25,176 nt of DNA from CAWCPR01 sp963797475 (lineage in GTDB: Bacteria; Chloroflexota; Anaerolineae; Anaerolineales; UBA4823): contig CAWCPR010000006.1 of assembly GCA_963797475.1 (NCBI GenBank), forward strand, positions 1 to 25,176. The letters run 5' to 3'. Position 1 is the stretch's first letter, and each line of letters starts with the position of its first letter. Of this stretch, positions 16,990-25,176 are shown in pieces. The notes below the pieces were generated by a model, which searched no databases, was not told the origin of the DNA, and saw only the letters and a program-made list of their open reading frames with translations. Both the position numbers and the translations under genes were made by a program.

Positions 16990-18331
16990 CTAATGATCAC
17001 CCTGGGATAGCTGCCTGATTTTCTTGAGGGCTTCCTCCTGGTAGTTGCTGCACTGCCCGCAATCCAGCAAACGCTGGTAGGCCGCCAGGGCTTCCTGATT
17101 CTGCCCGTCTGTTTCCAGGGCCTGGGCCAGGAAATCAGTTGCCACCCCCCGGTACCACAGGCCGTACTCCCAGCCCGGATGGCTCTCTGCAAATTGGAGG
17201 GCCGCGATCGCTTTTTGCAGCTCACCGGTTTGGCGCACCTCTAAAAAACCTTCATTGAAAGCGTATCTTCCAGCCAGAGCCGTATCGCCGGCCAATGAGG
17301 CCGCCTGGTGATAGAACGCCACTGCCTGCGTGTACGCCTTGCGGCTTTCGTAAAGCTCGCCCAGGCTGGCGTAGGGCTGGGGGCATCCAGGGGCCAAGGC
17401 GATCGCCAGCCGGTAAAGGCGCTCGCGGGCGGCGGCGCCGGCGGATCGCTCGAATTCATCTCCCCCGGCGGTCAGCCAGGCGGTCATCTCGGGCGCGTCT
17501 ACGCACCCTGCGCCAAGCTGCGTCGCCCGCTGGCGGATGGCGTCATAACGGCCGGCCAGCATATCAGAGGCGTTTTGATAACTCAGGCCCTCGACCCCGC
17601 TTGCCAGCGGTTCCAGCGGTGCGGTTTGGATATTGGCCTGCCACCAGACCAGCGGATCGCCCGCCTGGCCATTTTGTTCAAACCCACCGTTGGACAGCAG
17701 GTTTTCCCCAGGCTGGCCCTGTTCCAAGATGCCAGGCGTAAGCTTCGTCGAAAAACGTATCGCCCTTGGCTTGCAGAAGCAGGCGCGCCCGGTGGACGTT
17801 TTTCGGGATATCCACTTCCAGGTGGTACATTTTCCAATTTGGGCTGGCGTCGATATTGGCCCGCCCACGGAAGCCTTCCTTGATCCAATCTTGCGAGCCG
17901 TCTTCTTGCAGCCAGAAGAGCAGGGCGCCCCCATCCCCCCTGGCGTAGACTTCACCAGCCAGGCGCTCATTTGGCTGGACGGGAATCTCTTGATAGAACG
18001 CTACGCCGCCTACCCCGTTGGTTTTTTGAATCCGCAGTGCGCGTTCTCCGGCGTAAGTGTTCGATTCATCCAGCGTCTCGACAAACCTCGATCCACCGAA
18101 GGAAGTGAAGTCCCAGCCGTCCGGAATGCCGTCTTGCAAGTTGTCATTCGCTTCTTGGGGCTTGAATTGTAGTTAAGTCCAGGCAGCTACCAGACGCAGG
18201 TTCCGGATGTTTCGCGAAAAAGATGGCATTAAGCCGCTTGCACATACAAGAGCAACCAGCAAGAACAACAGCGTCCAGACCAGCCAGTTCGCCCGGCGAG
18301 CAAAAGTGGGTGCATCTTTCCTGGACATCAT
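16990..18331 (-). CDS. Membrane-anchored protein with carbohydrate-binding-like domain and TPR repeats, frame broken
   Basis: The N-terminal membrane segment (ANWLVWTLLFLLVALVCASG) starts from ATG at 18331. A jelly-roll domain follows, like CBM4/9-type modules (DGIPDGWDFTSFGGSRFVET, GDTFFDEAYAW), and the start of a second one (NLLSNGGFEQNG). The C-terminal half has TPR-like helices (LYRLAIALAPGCPQPYASLG, ALAGRYAFNEGFLEV, ALAAYQRLLDCG). An in-frame TAA at 18173-18175 interrupts the N-terminus, and the alternative frame there reads GLNYNSSP, so two compensating single-base errors are possible. Dropping one base near 17726 joins the domains through WHLEQGQPGEN. The corrected length is about 446 residues. 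Proteins of this build are common beside polymerases and may hold or guide the growing polymer. The function is inferred. Confidence 0.65.
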
Positions 18332-18502
18332 GATGGAGAATACACTCTTGGGTTATCCAAACAATTCTCGAGCTCTCTCAACGGAAGGATGCGCCGTTGA
18401 CAACGAACTGGCGTCAAAACTGCGCCAGGTAACGGCGTACCACGAATAAAGATGAAAGGGGATTCATCCCTAAAGAGATGAAGGTACCAGGAGCGAATCA
18501 TC

Positions 18503-18529
18503 TCCGGCGCTACGAATTGTAGCGCCGGA
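18503..18529. terminator. Perfect 11-bp hairpin downstream of the sialidase-like gene
   Basis: Inverted repeat TCCGGCGCTAC-GAATT-GTAGCGCCGGA sits about 55 bases past the stop of the sialidase-like gene, in the 251-base gap before the CBM/TPR gene. No U tract follows on the minus strand. It may end or protect the upstream transcript. The rest of the gap shows only a weak promoter-like pair on the minus strand (TTGAGA, 18 bases, GATAAC). Confidence 0.45.
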
Positions 18530-18582
18530 AGTGTTTCGCAGGTGGGTGTGTTTTCAGAAACCCTTACCCAAACCTGATCCAG

Positions 18583-20165
18583 TTACCTGGTTCTCCAGTA
18601 TGAATAGGATTTGCGATCGCGTTCTCGCCCATAAACGAAGGTGTAAATCGTCGCCTTACAGCAGGCAGACTGTGTCTTGATCGCATGCGCTCCACCCCGG
18701 AAAGCGACGCTGGTTGGGTGGTTTGGCCTGGAGGTGTTGTAGTCGCCCCACTTGTCGTCCGATGGCAGGTAATTGCTGAGAGCGACCCGCAGCACTTCCC
18801 AGCCGGAGGCGCGCCATTATAGTCGTCGTCGAGGGAGGCGTAGATATCAGGATAGGTGCCCCCATTCACGACCATCCCCAGGTCGCCGCGCGAATTGACC
18901 GCCATACTGGGGTACAGCCAGCAATAGGAGCCGTTAAACGCATACGGCCGGGCGAGATAGGCCTTGGTGGCCTCGTTGAACGTGGCGGCGTTCACGTACG
19001 GATAGATAAATCCGCCTCCTTCTTGCACGTTCCACATGAAGCCGATCACCCCCCGGCTCACCCAGCCGGTCAAGATGCGGTCGTCGGTGCGCCCTCCATA
19101 GTTGTCGGCGTTGCCGCAGTACGCCGAGCCACGCGGGGTGCTCGTCCAGGCCGGGACAGCTACAGCGGAGGATGAAACCGAACCGCTGTCTTCTTGCCAG
19201 CTATAGATGACCAGCGACGAGGTGCTGGCGTGCGTCCCCCAGTACATGGTATCGGTTGCGCCGGATACCGGTGTGGCGTTGAAATAGGCAGTGTTAAAGT
19301 GATAGCTGTAACCGAAGCCTAAACAATCCCTGAGCGCATCCAGGGGCAGCTTGAGCACACGCGTCTGGGTCCAAAAACCGGTGGTGGTCGAGAACAGGTT
19401 GGTTGCCAGCCACAGGTAATCATTGCTGAGCGTCCAGTGCGGGTAATCGTACCATTCCCCGGCCGGCGATGCAAAAGGATAGTAGCAGAAGGTTTTGCCG
19501 CGATCCGTCGAGGCGCCGATATAATACTGGTTTTCAGACGCGCCGTTGTTGACGACCGTCATGCGCAGCCAGAGCAGAAGATTGCGGGCTTTGTCGTAGA
19601 TGACGACCTGGTCGCAGCAGAAGTCTGTCAGCGTGTAAGGGTTGATGTACGACCAGGTGCTGCCGTTGTTACCCGAGCGGGCCGCCCACCAGTTCCCGGT
19701 AGCAAAAATAGCCTTGCCAGCCCCATCCACGCTCACCTCGCTCACGTTGGATTCGGAATTTGCCGGCAAGGAAGCGGTAAAGTCATTGCGAATAAACACG
19801 GAGAAGTCACCATTAGCCAGCGGCGCCCCCTTGATCTGGGCAGCGTCCCGCCCGGCGACGGTCTCCTGCCCCGTTTCAGGACCAGCGACGGCTTCAGATG
19901 AGACCGTGACATCCGGGCCAGATCGGTTGATCAATTCTTCTTTCGCCTGTAAATCGGCGATTTGCGCCTCGGTCAGCTCAGGCGGCGCGGATAGAAACTC
20001 CGTTTCCTGGATGGCGGTAGGCTCGACCTTCGCTTGAGCCACCCCTTCCGAGGCCTGGGCTTCCTGGGCGACGCCGACCGAGCTTGTCCAGCTCAATGCA
20101 GGCATCATCACCGCCAGGGCCAATAGAGCTCGCCAGGCACAACTTAACAAGATCTTGGATATCAT
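18583..20165 (-). CDS. Secreted Asp-box (sialidase-like) beta-propeller protein, one frame shift
   Basis: Secreted protein of about 527 residues after correction. The start at 20165 is firm: AGGAGG lies seven bases upstream and a signal peptide follows (ILLSCAWRALLALAVMMPAL, then a cut near VAQEAQA). An acidic, Pro/Glu/Thr-rich linker leads to a propeller domain. Asp-box motifs SGNNGSTWSYI and STDRGKTFCYY mark the sialidase/BNR fold. The domain is rich in aromatics and cysteines. One base is missing at the C run 18798-18800, after which the true frame continues EVLRVALSNYLPSDDKWGDY to the stop at 18583. Asp boxes alone do not prove glycosidase activity and I see no sialidase Arg triad, so this may bind glycan rather than cut it. 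It follows the PD40 lipoprotein gene by 119 bases. Confidence 0.7.
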
Positions 20166-20172
20166 CGAATTT

Positions 20173-20178
20173 CCTCCT
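20173..20178 (-). promoter_or_regulatory. Ribosome binding site for the sialidase-like gene
   Basis: AGGAGG on the minus strand, seven bases before ATG at 20165. It sets the start at the signal peptide and rules out the longer reading to 20297. Confidence 0.7.
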
Positions 20179-20284
20179 CTATCTGGATGAATGGGGTTAG
20201 GTTGACTTGTGCAATTCCTGGATAGAAACGTTAGAGAAACCTGATTCTTCTTTGTTGCTTTTTCACCTCCGCAAGACGTGATGA

Positions 20285-21268
20285 TCAGGGCCACCAAATT
20301 GGCAGGATATCGTTGTTCTCGCTAAATGTGATCCGCCTCTGGCCTGATCCATCCGAGTTCATGAGATACACCTGATATTTGGCGTTATCCGCTAAATCAC
20401 GGGTTGATGTAAACAATAACTGCGAGCCATCTGGCGACCAGGCCGGCGACCATTCGTAAGCGGGGTTGTCAGTCAGCCGGGTGGGGTTTGCGCCATCCTC
20501 ATCCATGGTGTAAATCTCGAAGTTGCCATCCCGCTCGCTGACAAAGGCGATCTTCTTCCCATCCGGAGACCAGGCCGGCGCGGTGTCGATCCCATCCGCC
20601 TGGGTGAGAGGCGTCATATTAGCGCCGTCGACGTCCATCCGGTAAATGTCATCCTCGCCGGCGCGGTCCGAAACGAAAACGAGGCGAGTTCCATCCGGCG
20701 ACCAGGAGACCGCGCCATCATCGGAAGGATCGTTGGTCAGGTTTACCAGGTTCGTCCCGTCAGCATCGATCCGGAAGATCTCCTGATCGCCTGAAGCAGT
20801 GGATATGAAGGCCAACCGGCTGCCATCCGGAGACCAGATGGGCTGCAGCGCGTCGATTAGATCATTTGTCAGCCGGTTCAATTGATCCGTATCAAAGTCC
20901 ATCACGAAAAGACTGCTGGTTTGGGTGTCCTCATAGTTGGAAACGAAGGCAATCTGGTTGTGGGTCGGGGACCAGGCCGGGTATTGTTCGTAGGCAGACG
21001 GCCCGGCGATTTCGGTCTGTCCAGATCCATCCAGCCCTATCTCGTATAAACTATACACGCCGCTGTCGCCCGAGTAAAACAGGATATGAGCGGCGACTTT
21101 TCCTAAACCAGGCGGCGGGGCCGGGAGCGAAACCTGGAAAGCGGTAGGAGTGGGCGGGCCAGCCGTCGAAATTTGCACCGGTTGGTTTGACTGGCAGCCA
21201 GAGATGCTAAGCGCCACGAGCGTAATAGCGATAACCAATTTTCTTGTCGGCACGTTGTAATGGAACAA
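20285..21268 (-). CDS. PD40/TolB-type beta-propeller lipoprotein
   Basis: Exported lipoprotein of about 327 residues. A short basic start (PTRKLVIAITLVAL) leads to the lipobox SISGC, predicting lipid attachment at the Cys near residue 25. A proline-rich linker follows, then at least five PD40 repeats with the core WSPDG and a following FxS strand (AWSPTHNQIAFVSN, IWSPDGSRLAFIST, SWSPDGTRLVFVSD, AWSPDGKKIAFVSE, AWSPDGSQLLFTST). It ends in a sixth, partial blade (ILPIWWP). Starts are non-ATG: TTG at 21268 or GTG at 21253, neither with a strong ribosome site. The fold is that of the TolB propeller, but a Pal/Tol system is not implied. It heads a two-gene unit with the sialidase-like protein. Likely role: surface binding or scaffolding. 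Confidence 0.85.
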   Translation of the reverse strand: MFHYNVPTRKLVIAITLVALSISGCQSNQPVQISTAGPPTPTAFQVSLPAPPPGLGKVAAHILFYSGDSGVYSLYEIGLDGSGQTEIAGPSAYEQYPAWSPTHNQIAFVSNYEDTQTSSLFVMDFDTDQLNRLTNDLIDALQPIWSPDGSRLAFISTASGDQEIFRIDADGTNLVNLTNDPSDDGAVSWSPDGTRLVFVSDRAGEDDIYRMDVDGANMTPLTQADGIDTAPAWSPDGKKIAFVSERDGNFEIYTMDEDGANPTRLTDNPAYEWSPAWSPDGSQLLFTSTRDLADNAKYQVYLMNSDGSGQRRITFSENNDILPIWWP

Positions 21269-21318
21269 GGATCCCGGCTTCGATAAAGTTTTTATATGAT
21301 TTTCACCCGAATACTTTT

Positions 21319-21327
21319 ATTATGCCA
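21319..21327 (-). promoter_or_regulatory. Candidate extended -10 promoter for the propeller gene pair
   Basis: The minus strand reads TGGCATAAT, an extended -10 with five of six hexamer matches, in an AT-rich 152-base gap between wzx and the lipoprotein gene. The predicted leader is about 45-60 bases. TTGAAA further upstream could serve as the -35 of an overlapping promoter (with CATATT). Motif evidence only. Confidence 0.35.
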
Positions 21328-21420
21328 CAAAATATGGATGTTTGTTTTATAAAATTTCAAGGATTTTCTAAACTTGATCTTTGAGAACCGTAAAGCTCAA
21401 GTTCCGAAGCGCGAGCTCCC

Positions 21421-23031
21421 TCAATGCAAAGAGGCTCCTTTGACGCTGAACCGCTGCCAAAGCTGCGCCAGGGCCCTGCGGCCGCGGCCGATCGCGACCC
21501 GGACGATGTCACGATCTTCTGGCGCAGCCAAAGGCCAGTAAAAAAGCAGGAACAACAACCCAATCAGGATGGAACCGCCCAGCAAACGCGCCAGCGCCGG
21601 CAGTCCTGCCAGGTAGGGCAGGAGCAAGGTCATCGCCAGGTAGGTAAAGCCGCCGGCGAGCACCGGTCGCCACAATCCAGGGTCGTAGGATTTGATCTTC
21701 AACAAATACTGGACTTCGAGCATAAAAGTAAGGTTCAAAAGCGCCATCGAAACCGCGCTGCCAATCGCGGCCCCGGTGATGCCCCATTTAAGGATCAACA
21801 CCCAATCCAAGATAACGTTCAGAATCAAGGCGACCACATTATTGACCAAAGTCAAGCGCGAGTAGCCGGCCATGTTCAGGGTGATGCCAACCGGCCCGGT
21901 GGCGGCGTTGACCAGTTGGCCGAGAGCCAGGATCAGCAGCGCCAGGCTGCCGGAGGCGAACTTATCGCCGAACAAGGCCAGCAAGCTGCTGCTAAAAACG
22001 GCAATGACGATCACCGCCGGAAGGCTGACGACGGTGGACCAGCGCGTCGCCATTTTCAGCACGCTCTCCAACTGGCGAAACTCTTTCTTCGCGTGCAGCT
22101 CTGCCGCTACTGCCGAATAAATATTGGTCACAGCCTGCAGACCAAAAGCTGTCAGGGCCGATGTAGACGCCGCCGAGCCGAAAACGCCGACCGATTCCAT
22201 CGTGCCTAAGAAACCTAATAAGTAAATTTCAAGCCGATTGCCCACCTGCCTGACGACCGATAAGGGTAAAAAGGGCAGGGAGAAGCCAACGACTTCTGGC
22301 AACAAAGTACGCTCTCCGGGAACATCACTCTTGAGACGTGGGGATCTAAAATATTCTCGCAACAAGTAAAGCTGCACCAGAACTGCAAGCGCCAGGGATA
22401 TCGTAAAGGTGGTTACAACGCCCAACAGCCCGGCGCCCAGCCACAGGAAAAGCGAAGCGAGGGCCAGGTGCACCGCCGGCTGCAGGCTGTCTTGGGTGAG
22501 CACGCCATATTCGATTTTTTTCTGGCCATCGGACATTGCCGCCAGTAAGAATAAAAGCGCGGAGAAAGGGATGGCCGGGGCGATCCAGCGTAAAAGCAAA
22601 ACAACCTGAGCCTGATCCGCCTTATATAATTTCGAAATTGGGCCGGCAAAAATGAAAATAGCCAGGCCGACCAAAAAACCAATCCCCGCCACGATGAAAA
22701 TCAATTGGAGGACGAGCCTTTTTTCGTCCACGTAGTTTCGAACCGCCCGCAAACGGGAGACGTAGCGTAAAGCGCCGCGGTCCAGCCCGGCCAGGGCGAA
22801 TGGCCGCACCAGTATCACAATTGCAAATACCAGTGAAAAGAGCCCGAAGGCAGCCACCCCCAGGCTGCGAGCAATCACGAGCTGCAAGATATAAGATAAG
22901 CCCGTATAGACGATTTGCCCTACCATCGAGAAGCTGGTGCCCCTGGCGATCAACTTCGCCGTATCTTTATTTTGTTGTTGGCGTTCCTGGACGCTGACCT
23001 GCGCTTCGCTCATTGCATCGATGCTCGTCAT
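21421..23031 (-). CDS. Wzx-type lipid-linked oligosaccharide flippase
   Basis: Polytopic membrane protein of 536 residues from the MOP exporter superfamily, which flips undecaprenyl-linked repeat units across the membrane. The N-terminal LIARGTSFSMVGQIVYTGLS and ARSLGVAAFGLFSLVFAI, the central FSLPFLPLSVVRQVGNRLEI, and GITGAAIGSAVSMALLNL near the end are typical of Wzx/PST proteins, with 12-14 hydrophobic segments. The ATG at 23031 overlaps the upstream sulfotransferase stop as ATGA, so the two are coupled. The frame is intact. A weak inverted repeat (AACTTGA / TCAAGTT) lies just after the stop, followed by an AT-rich promoter-like gap. Confidence 0.92.
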   Translation of the reverse strand: MTSIDAMSEAQVSVQERQQQNKDTAKLIARGTSFSMVGQIVYTGLSYILQLVIARSLGVAAFGLFSLVFAIVILVRPFALAGLDRGALRYVSRLRAVRNYVDEKRLVLQLIFIVAGIGFLVGLAIFIFAGPISKLYKADQAQVVLLLRWIAPAIPFSALLFLLAAMSDGQKKIEYGVLTQDSLQPAVHLALASLFLWLGAGLLGVVTTFTISLALAVLVQLYLLREYFRSPRLKSDVPGERTLLPEVVGFSLPFLPLSVVRQVGNRLEIYLLGFLGTMESVGVFGSAASTSALTAFGLQAVTNIYSAVAAELHAKKEFRQLESVLKMATRWSTVVSLPAVIVIAVFSSSLLALFGDKFASGSLALLILALGQLVNAATGPVGITLNMAGYSRLTLVNNVVALILNVILDWVLILKWGITGAAIGSAVSMALLNLTFMLEVQYLLKIKSYDPGLWRPVLAGGFTYLAMTLLLPYLAGLPALARLLGGSILIGLLFLLFYWPLAAPEDRDIVRVAIGRGRRALAQLWQRFSVKGASLH

Positions 23032-24025
23032 TCAGAACGATAATTCAATTCGAACAGCCTGGAGGAAAGCATTTTCTGAACCAGATCCCGATCGGATGCG
23101 CTCAAACTGCTGCGCCACTTTCCAATTGAGTTAGCATTAATCGGTTGAGATACATTTGCGTGGTGAGCCAGGCGAGTATCCCCCAGCGCTCCAACGACAC
23201 CCTGGAAATAGAGCATCTCCTCCTGGTAATCCAGTCTCAAAAAATCGCAAACGCCGCGAACGATGATTTCAGGATTTTGCACCAGGTTCTCATAGGTGAT
23301 TTCCGTGTAGCGTTCCGGTCCGATCTTTCCCCCAAATTTTCGGGCAGTGTCGACGCTCTTCAGCCAGCGCTGAGCGGCATCCTGGGCGTTCGAGTAGAAC
23401 CCGGCAGCCAGATAAGAAGAAACCACATCGCGGCCATCTCGGATCATGTGGATATAGCGGGCGGTTGGAAAGATCCTGTCGATCAAATCCAAGTCGAAAG
23501 TATTCTGCGGGGTCTTATCCCCCCAGCGGCTCGATCCTGGGCTCTTAATCTGGGCGTAATAGGAATAAAAGCCATCCAAAAGCCGGGACAGGCTGCGCTG
23601 CTCTTCAGGGTAATTAAGCGCCTGTTGGTAGAAGTCGACCAGGTTGAGATCCCACAAATAAAACTGGTTCCAGCTCTCGAACTCCGAAATCACCAACCGC
23701 ACCAGCAGGTTCCAGGGCAAAAAGCTGTAGAACCTGTAGCGCCAAATCGCCCGGCCCAGCACGTAGGATTCCGGGGGAATGCTGATATTCGGGTGGCAGG
23801 TCAGGATGGCCCGCATCAACGTGTTCCCAGACCGGCCTGACCCGATGATGAAAAAGGGGTCACAGGTCAGGTGTTCCTGCTTCGAGCGTAGTGGGTAACG
23901 CTTAAGGAAGCCGCGGGCTAAAGATCCACCTCTCCGGCGTAGTAAAGGAATACTGGGAGCTTTCCCGGCCCAAGGAATTTCCGGATTCTTTTCTGGAATG
24001 AAGACTTACCAGGCTGTTTCTGCAT
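23028..24025 (-). CDS. PAPS-dependent sulfotransferase (Sulfotransfer_3 type), one frame shift
   Basis: Second sulfotransferase of the locus, about 332 residues after correction. The 5'-phosphosulfate loop is PFFIIGSGRSGNTLMRAIL (from about residue 58). WGDKTPQNTFDLDLI and ARYIHMIRDGRDVVSSYLA carry the 3'-phosphate site, and YTEITYENLVQNPE is the usual later motif. The ATG at 24025 (MQKQPGKSSFQKRIRKFLG) starts 13 bases after the upstream gene. One missing base between about 23925 and 23960 is needed to join it to RRRGGSLARGFLKRYPLRSK, which leads directly into the loop. The stop overlaps the wzx start. The enzyme likely sulfates the lipid-linked repeat before export, which is inferred from its position beside the flippase. 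Confidence 0.85.
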
Positions 24026-24038
24026 ACAGAACTACACG

Positions 24039-25176
24039 CTAAAACCAGGGCGGGATCTGTTTGACTGCCCAAACCACCAGGCGGCTTGATAAGCGCCACC
24101 AATGGTAGAAATACCACAGAGGCCAAGCCCAGGGGATCCCTGGATGGTAAAACCATTTTATATAAGCTGGGCCTGGGAAAACCCTTGTCAGGATCATGCG
24201 CCAGCGAGCCGTGCCTGGCAAGGAGTTGATAAAGCTCAATTTCCTGGCAATGTGATCGTCTCCGGCCGCCAGGTTTTTTTCGACCAGCACGACAGAGCCA
24301 GGATCTAAATTTTCCTCGAGCTCCTTGACATACCTCTCCGGCACCGGCGTCCCGAAGCGAGATTGGGGCTATCCAATGTGGCGAATAAGGCCGCATCCCA
24401 GTGCAGGCGGCGAGATTGCTGGATCACCTCGTCCCAGGCGAAACCCTCCAGGCTGCTGCGCAGGAGCAAATCCAGGTCATAGAACCAGATCAAACGCGCT
24501 TCCGCTGGCCCGTGCTGGATCATCATATGAGCGCAGGCATACAAAAGGCTGGCTTCCGGCGTCACCCCGTAGGCGGATCTGGCAGCGGACTGCCCATCGG
24601 CTGAGGGTAAATTCGTCCAGGGCAGCTTTTGCTCCCAGAACCAGGCCATCGGAGGTCCATACCAACATCCGGTGCCCCCCGCCACCAGGCTCCAATGCAG
24701 CTCTAGCTTCAGGACCGGCCAGGCGATGTTGCGCATGTGAACGTTGAACCCCTGACATCTCGCGAGTTCAGCCGCGAGGGCAAGGGCTCAACAGAACAAC
24801 CCAGCCGAACCCCGGATCAGGGAATGCGCCCGCTGGAAATCCTCTTTACGGACCAATAAATCCAGATCGGCCATCGGGTCCAGGTTGGCTTCCGGATACA
24901 CCGTGACCGCCAGGGCCGCGCCTTTTATATGATTGCCTCTAGCTGGGCGGCTGCTAACGACGCCAGGACTTGCTCCAGCTCGACGAAAAGCACCCGGTTG
25001 AAAGCCGATGACTTGTAATAGGCCTGGGCAAGATTGGTAAGCACGGATTCCGGAACGTCCGGCGGCCTCCCAAGCTCCTTCAGCTTTTTGTGAATTAAGG
25101 GGGCCACCCTTTCCAATTGGGCCCGTTTGCCAAAAGCGTCCCACTCCTGCCCGGAAAACGCCCCCCATTCGACCTC
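24039..25176 (-). CDS. Nucleotidyltransferase-fold protein (NTP_transf_5 type), frame broken, 5' end outside window
   Basis: Resembles the uncharacterised nucleotidyltransferase family found in many polysaccharide loci. An N-terminal helical part (ESVLTNLAQAYYKSSAFNRV, ELEQVLASLAAAQLEAII) leads to the core KGAALAVTVYP and PMADLDLLVRKEDFQRA, where the DLDLL acidic pair fits the nucleotidyltransferase metal site. LELHWSL and YACAHMMIQHG follow, as expected for the family. One missing base near 24932 and one near 24360 separate three readings, and an in-frame TGA lies at 24788-24790. The last reading ends KQIPPWF at 24039. The start lies beyond 25176. The substrate is unknown. The C-terminal part is rich in aromatics and may touch the membrane. 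Confidence 0.75.

Noticed and set aside
16980..17225. N-terminal extension of the sulfatase to 17225
   Set aside because: It overlaps the TPR gene in another frame, is full of Arg, Ser and Trp, and would bury the signal segment. ATG at 16979 is better placed.
20370..21000. Possible tandem DNA repeat or CRISPR-like array
   Set aside because: The periodic similarity comes from PD40 protein repeats (WSPDG). Units are degenerate, coding, and have no spacers.
20285..21268. Calling the PD40 protein a true TolB of a Tol-Pal system
   Set aside because: It is a lipoprotein with a proline linker, lacks a TolB N-terminal domain, and has no tol or pal neighbours.
21424..22209. Plus-strand open reading of 261 codons rich in Gln and Arg
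   Set aside because: Antisense to the Wzx flippase; the Q/R/H-rich composition is typical of the reverse of a Leu-rich membrane protein.
23902..24396. Separate 164-codon gene between the sulfotransferase and nucleotidyltransferase
   Set aside because: It is an overlapping frame across two broken genes. The conserved motifs lie in the other frames.

Overview
The window is one long, single-strand locus for building, exporting and probably sulfating a cell-surface polysaccharide. Every gene I can support reads on the minus strand, so transcription runs from position 25176 towards position 1. Moderate-to-high GC, the style of the secreted proteins (PKD-domain fusions, PD40 propellers, C-terminal tails of the LPxxxR kind) and the gene mix suggest a Chloroflexota bacterium, probably Anaerolineae. 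That assignment rests on recalled family style and not on a marker gene.

In transcription order, the first block (25176-21421) holds a nucleotidyltransferase-like protein cut by the window edge, a PAPS-type sulfotransferase and an intact Wzx flippase. After an AT-rich gap with a plausible promoter, the second block (21268-18583) encodes a PD40/TolB-type beta-propeller lipoprotein and a secreted Asp-box (sialidase-like) propeller. The third block (18331-12010) carries a membrane-anchored carbohydrate-binding/TPR protein, a large secreted formylglycine sulfatase, an intact Wzy-like polymerase and a family 4 glycosyltransferase. The fourth block (11837-7174) has a second GT4, a truncated WlbA-like oxidoreductase remnant, a left-handed beta-helix acetyltransferase, the initiating sugar-phosphate transferase, a Gfo/Idh/MocA sugar dehydrogenase and a second, AT-richer sulfotransferase. 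The last block (7003-1) has a secreted PQQ-type sugar dehydrogenase fused to PKD domains, a DegT/DnrJ/EryC1 aminotransferase, a Wzz-type chain-length protein and an O-antigen-ligase-family membrane protein running off the left edge.

Together these make a nearly complete Wzx/Wzy route: initiation, glycosyl transfer, flipping, polymerisation, length control, and a second ligase/polymerase. The dehydrogenase, aminotransferase and acetyltransferase look like a route to an acetamido sugar nucleotide. Two sulfotransferases with one sulfatase suggest that the polymer carries sulfate esters.

An important caveat concerns quality. Eight of the genes are interrupted, by about twelve single-base frame shifts and two in-frame stops. 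In nearly every case the conserved protein continues directly in the next frame, often at a short homopolymer, and the corrected lengths are normal. I read most of these as consensus errors rather than decay and report each gene as one spanning feature. The oxidoreductase remnant is different: it is a real deletion. No RNA genes, CRISPR arrays, insertion sequences or attachment sites were seen, and no gene-free gap exceeds 300 bases.
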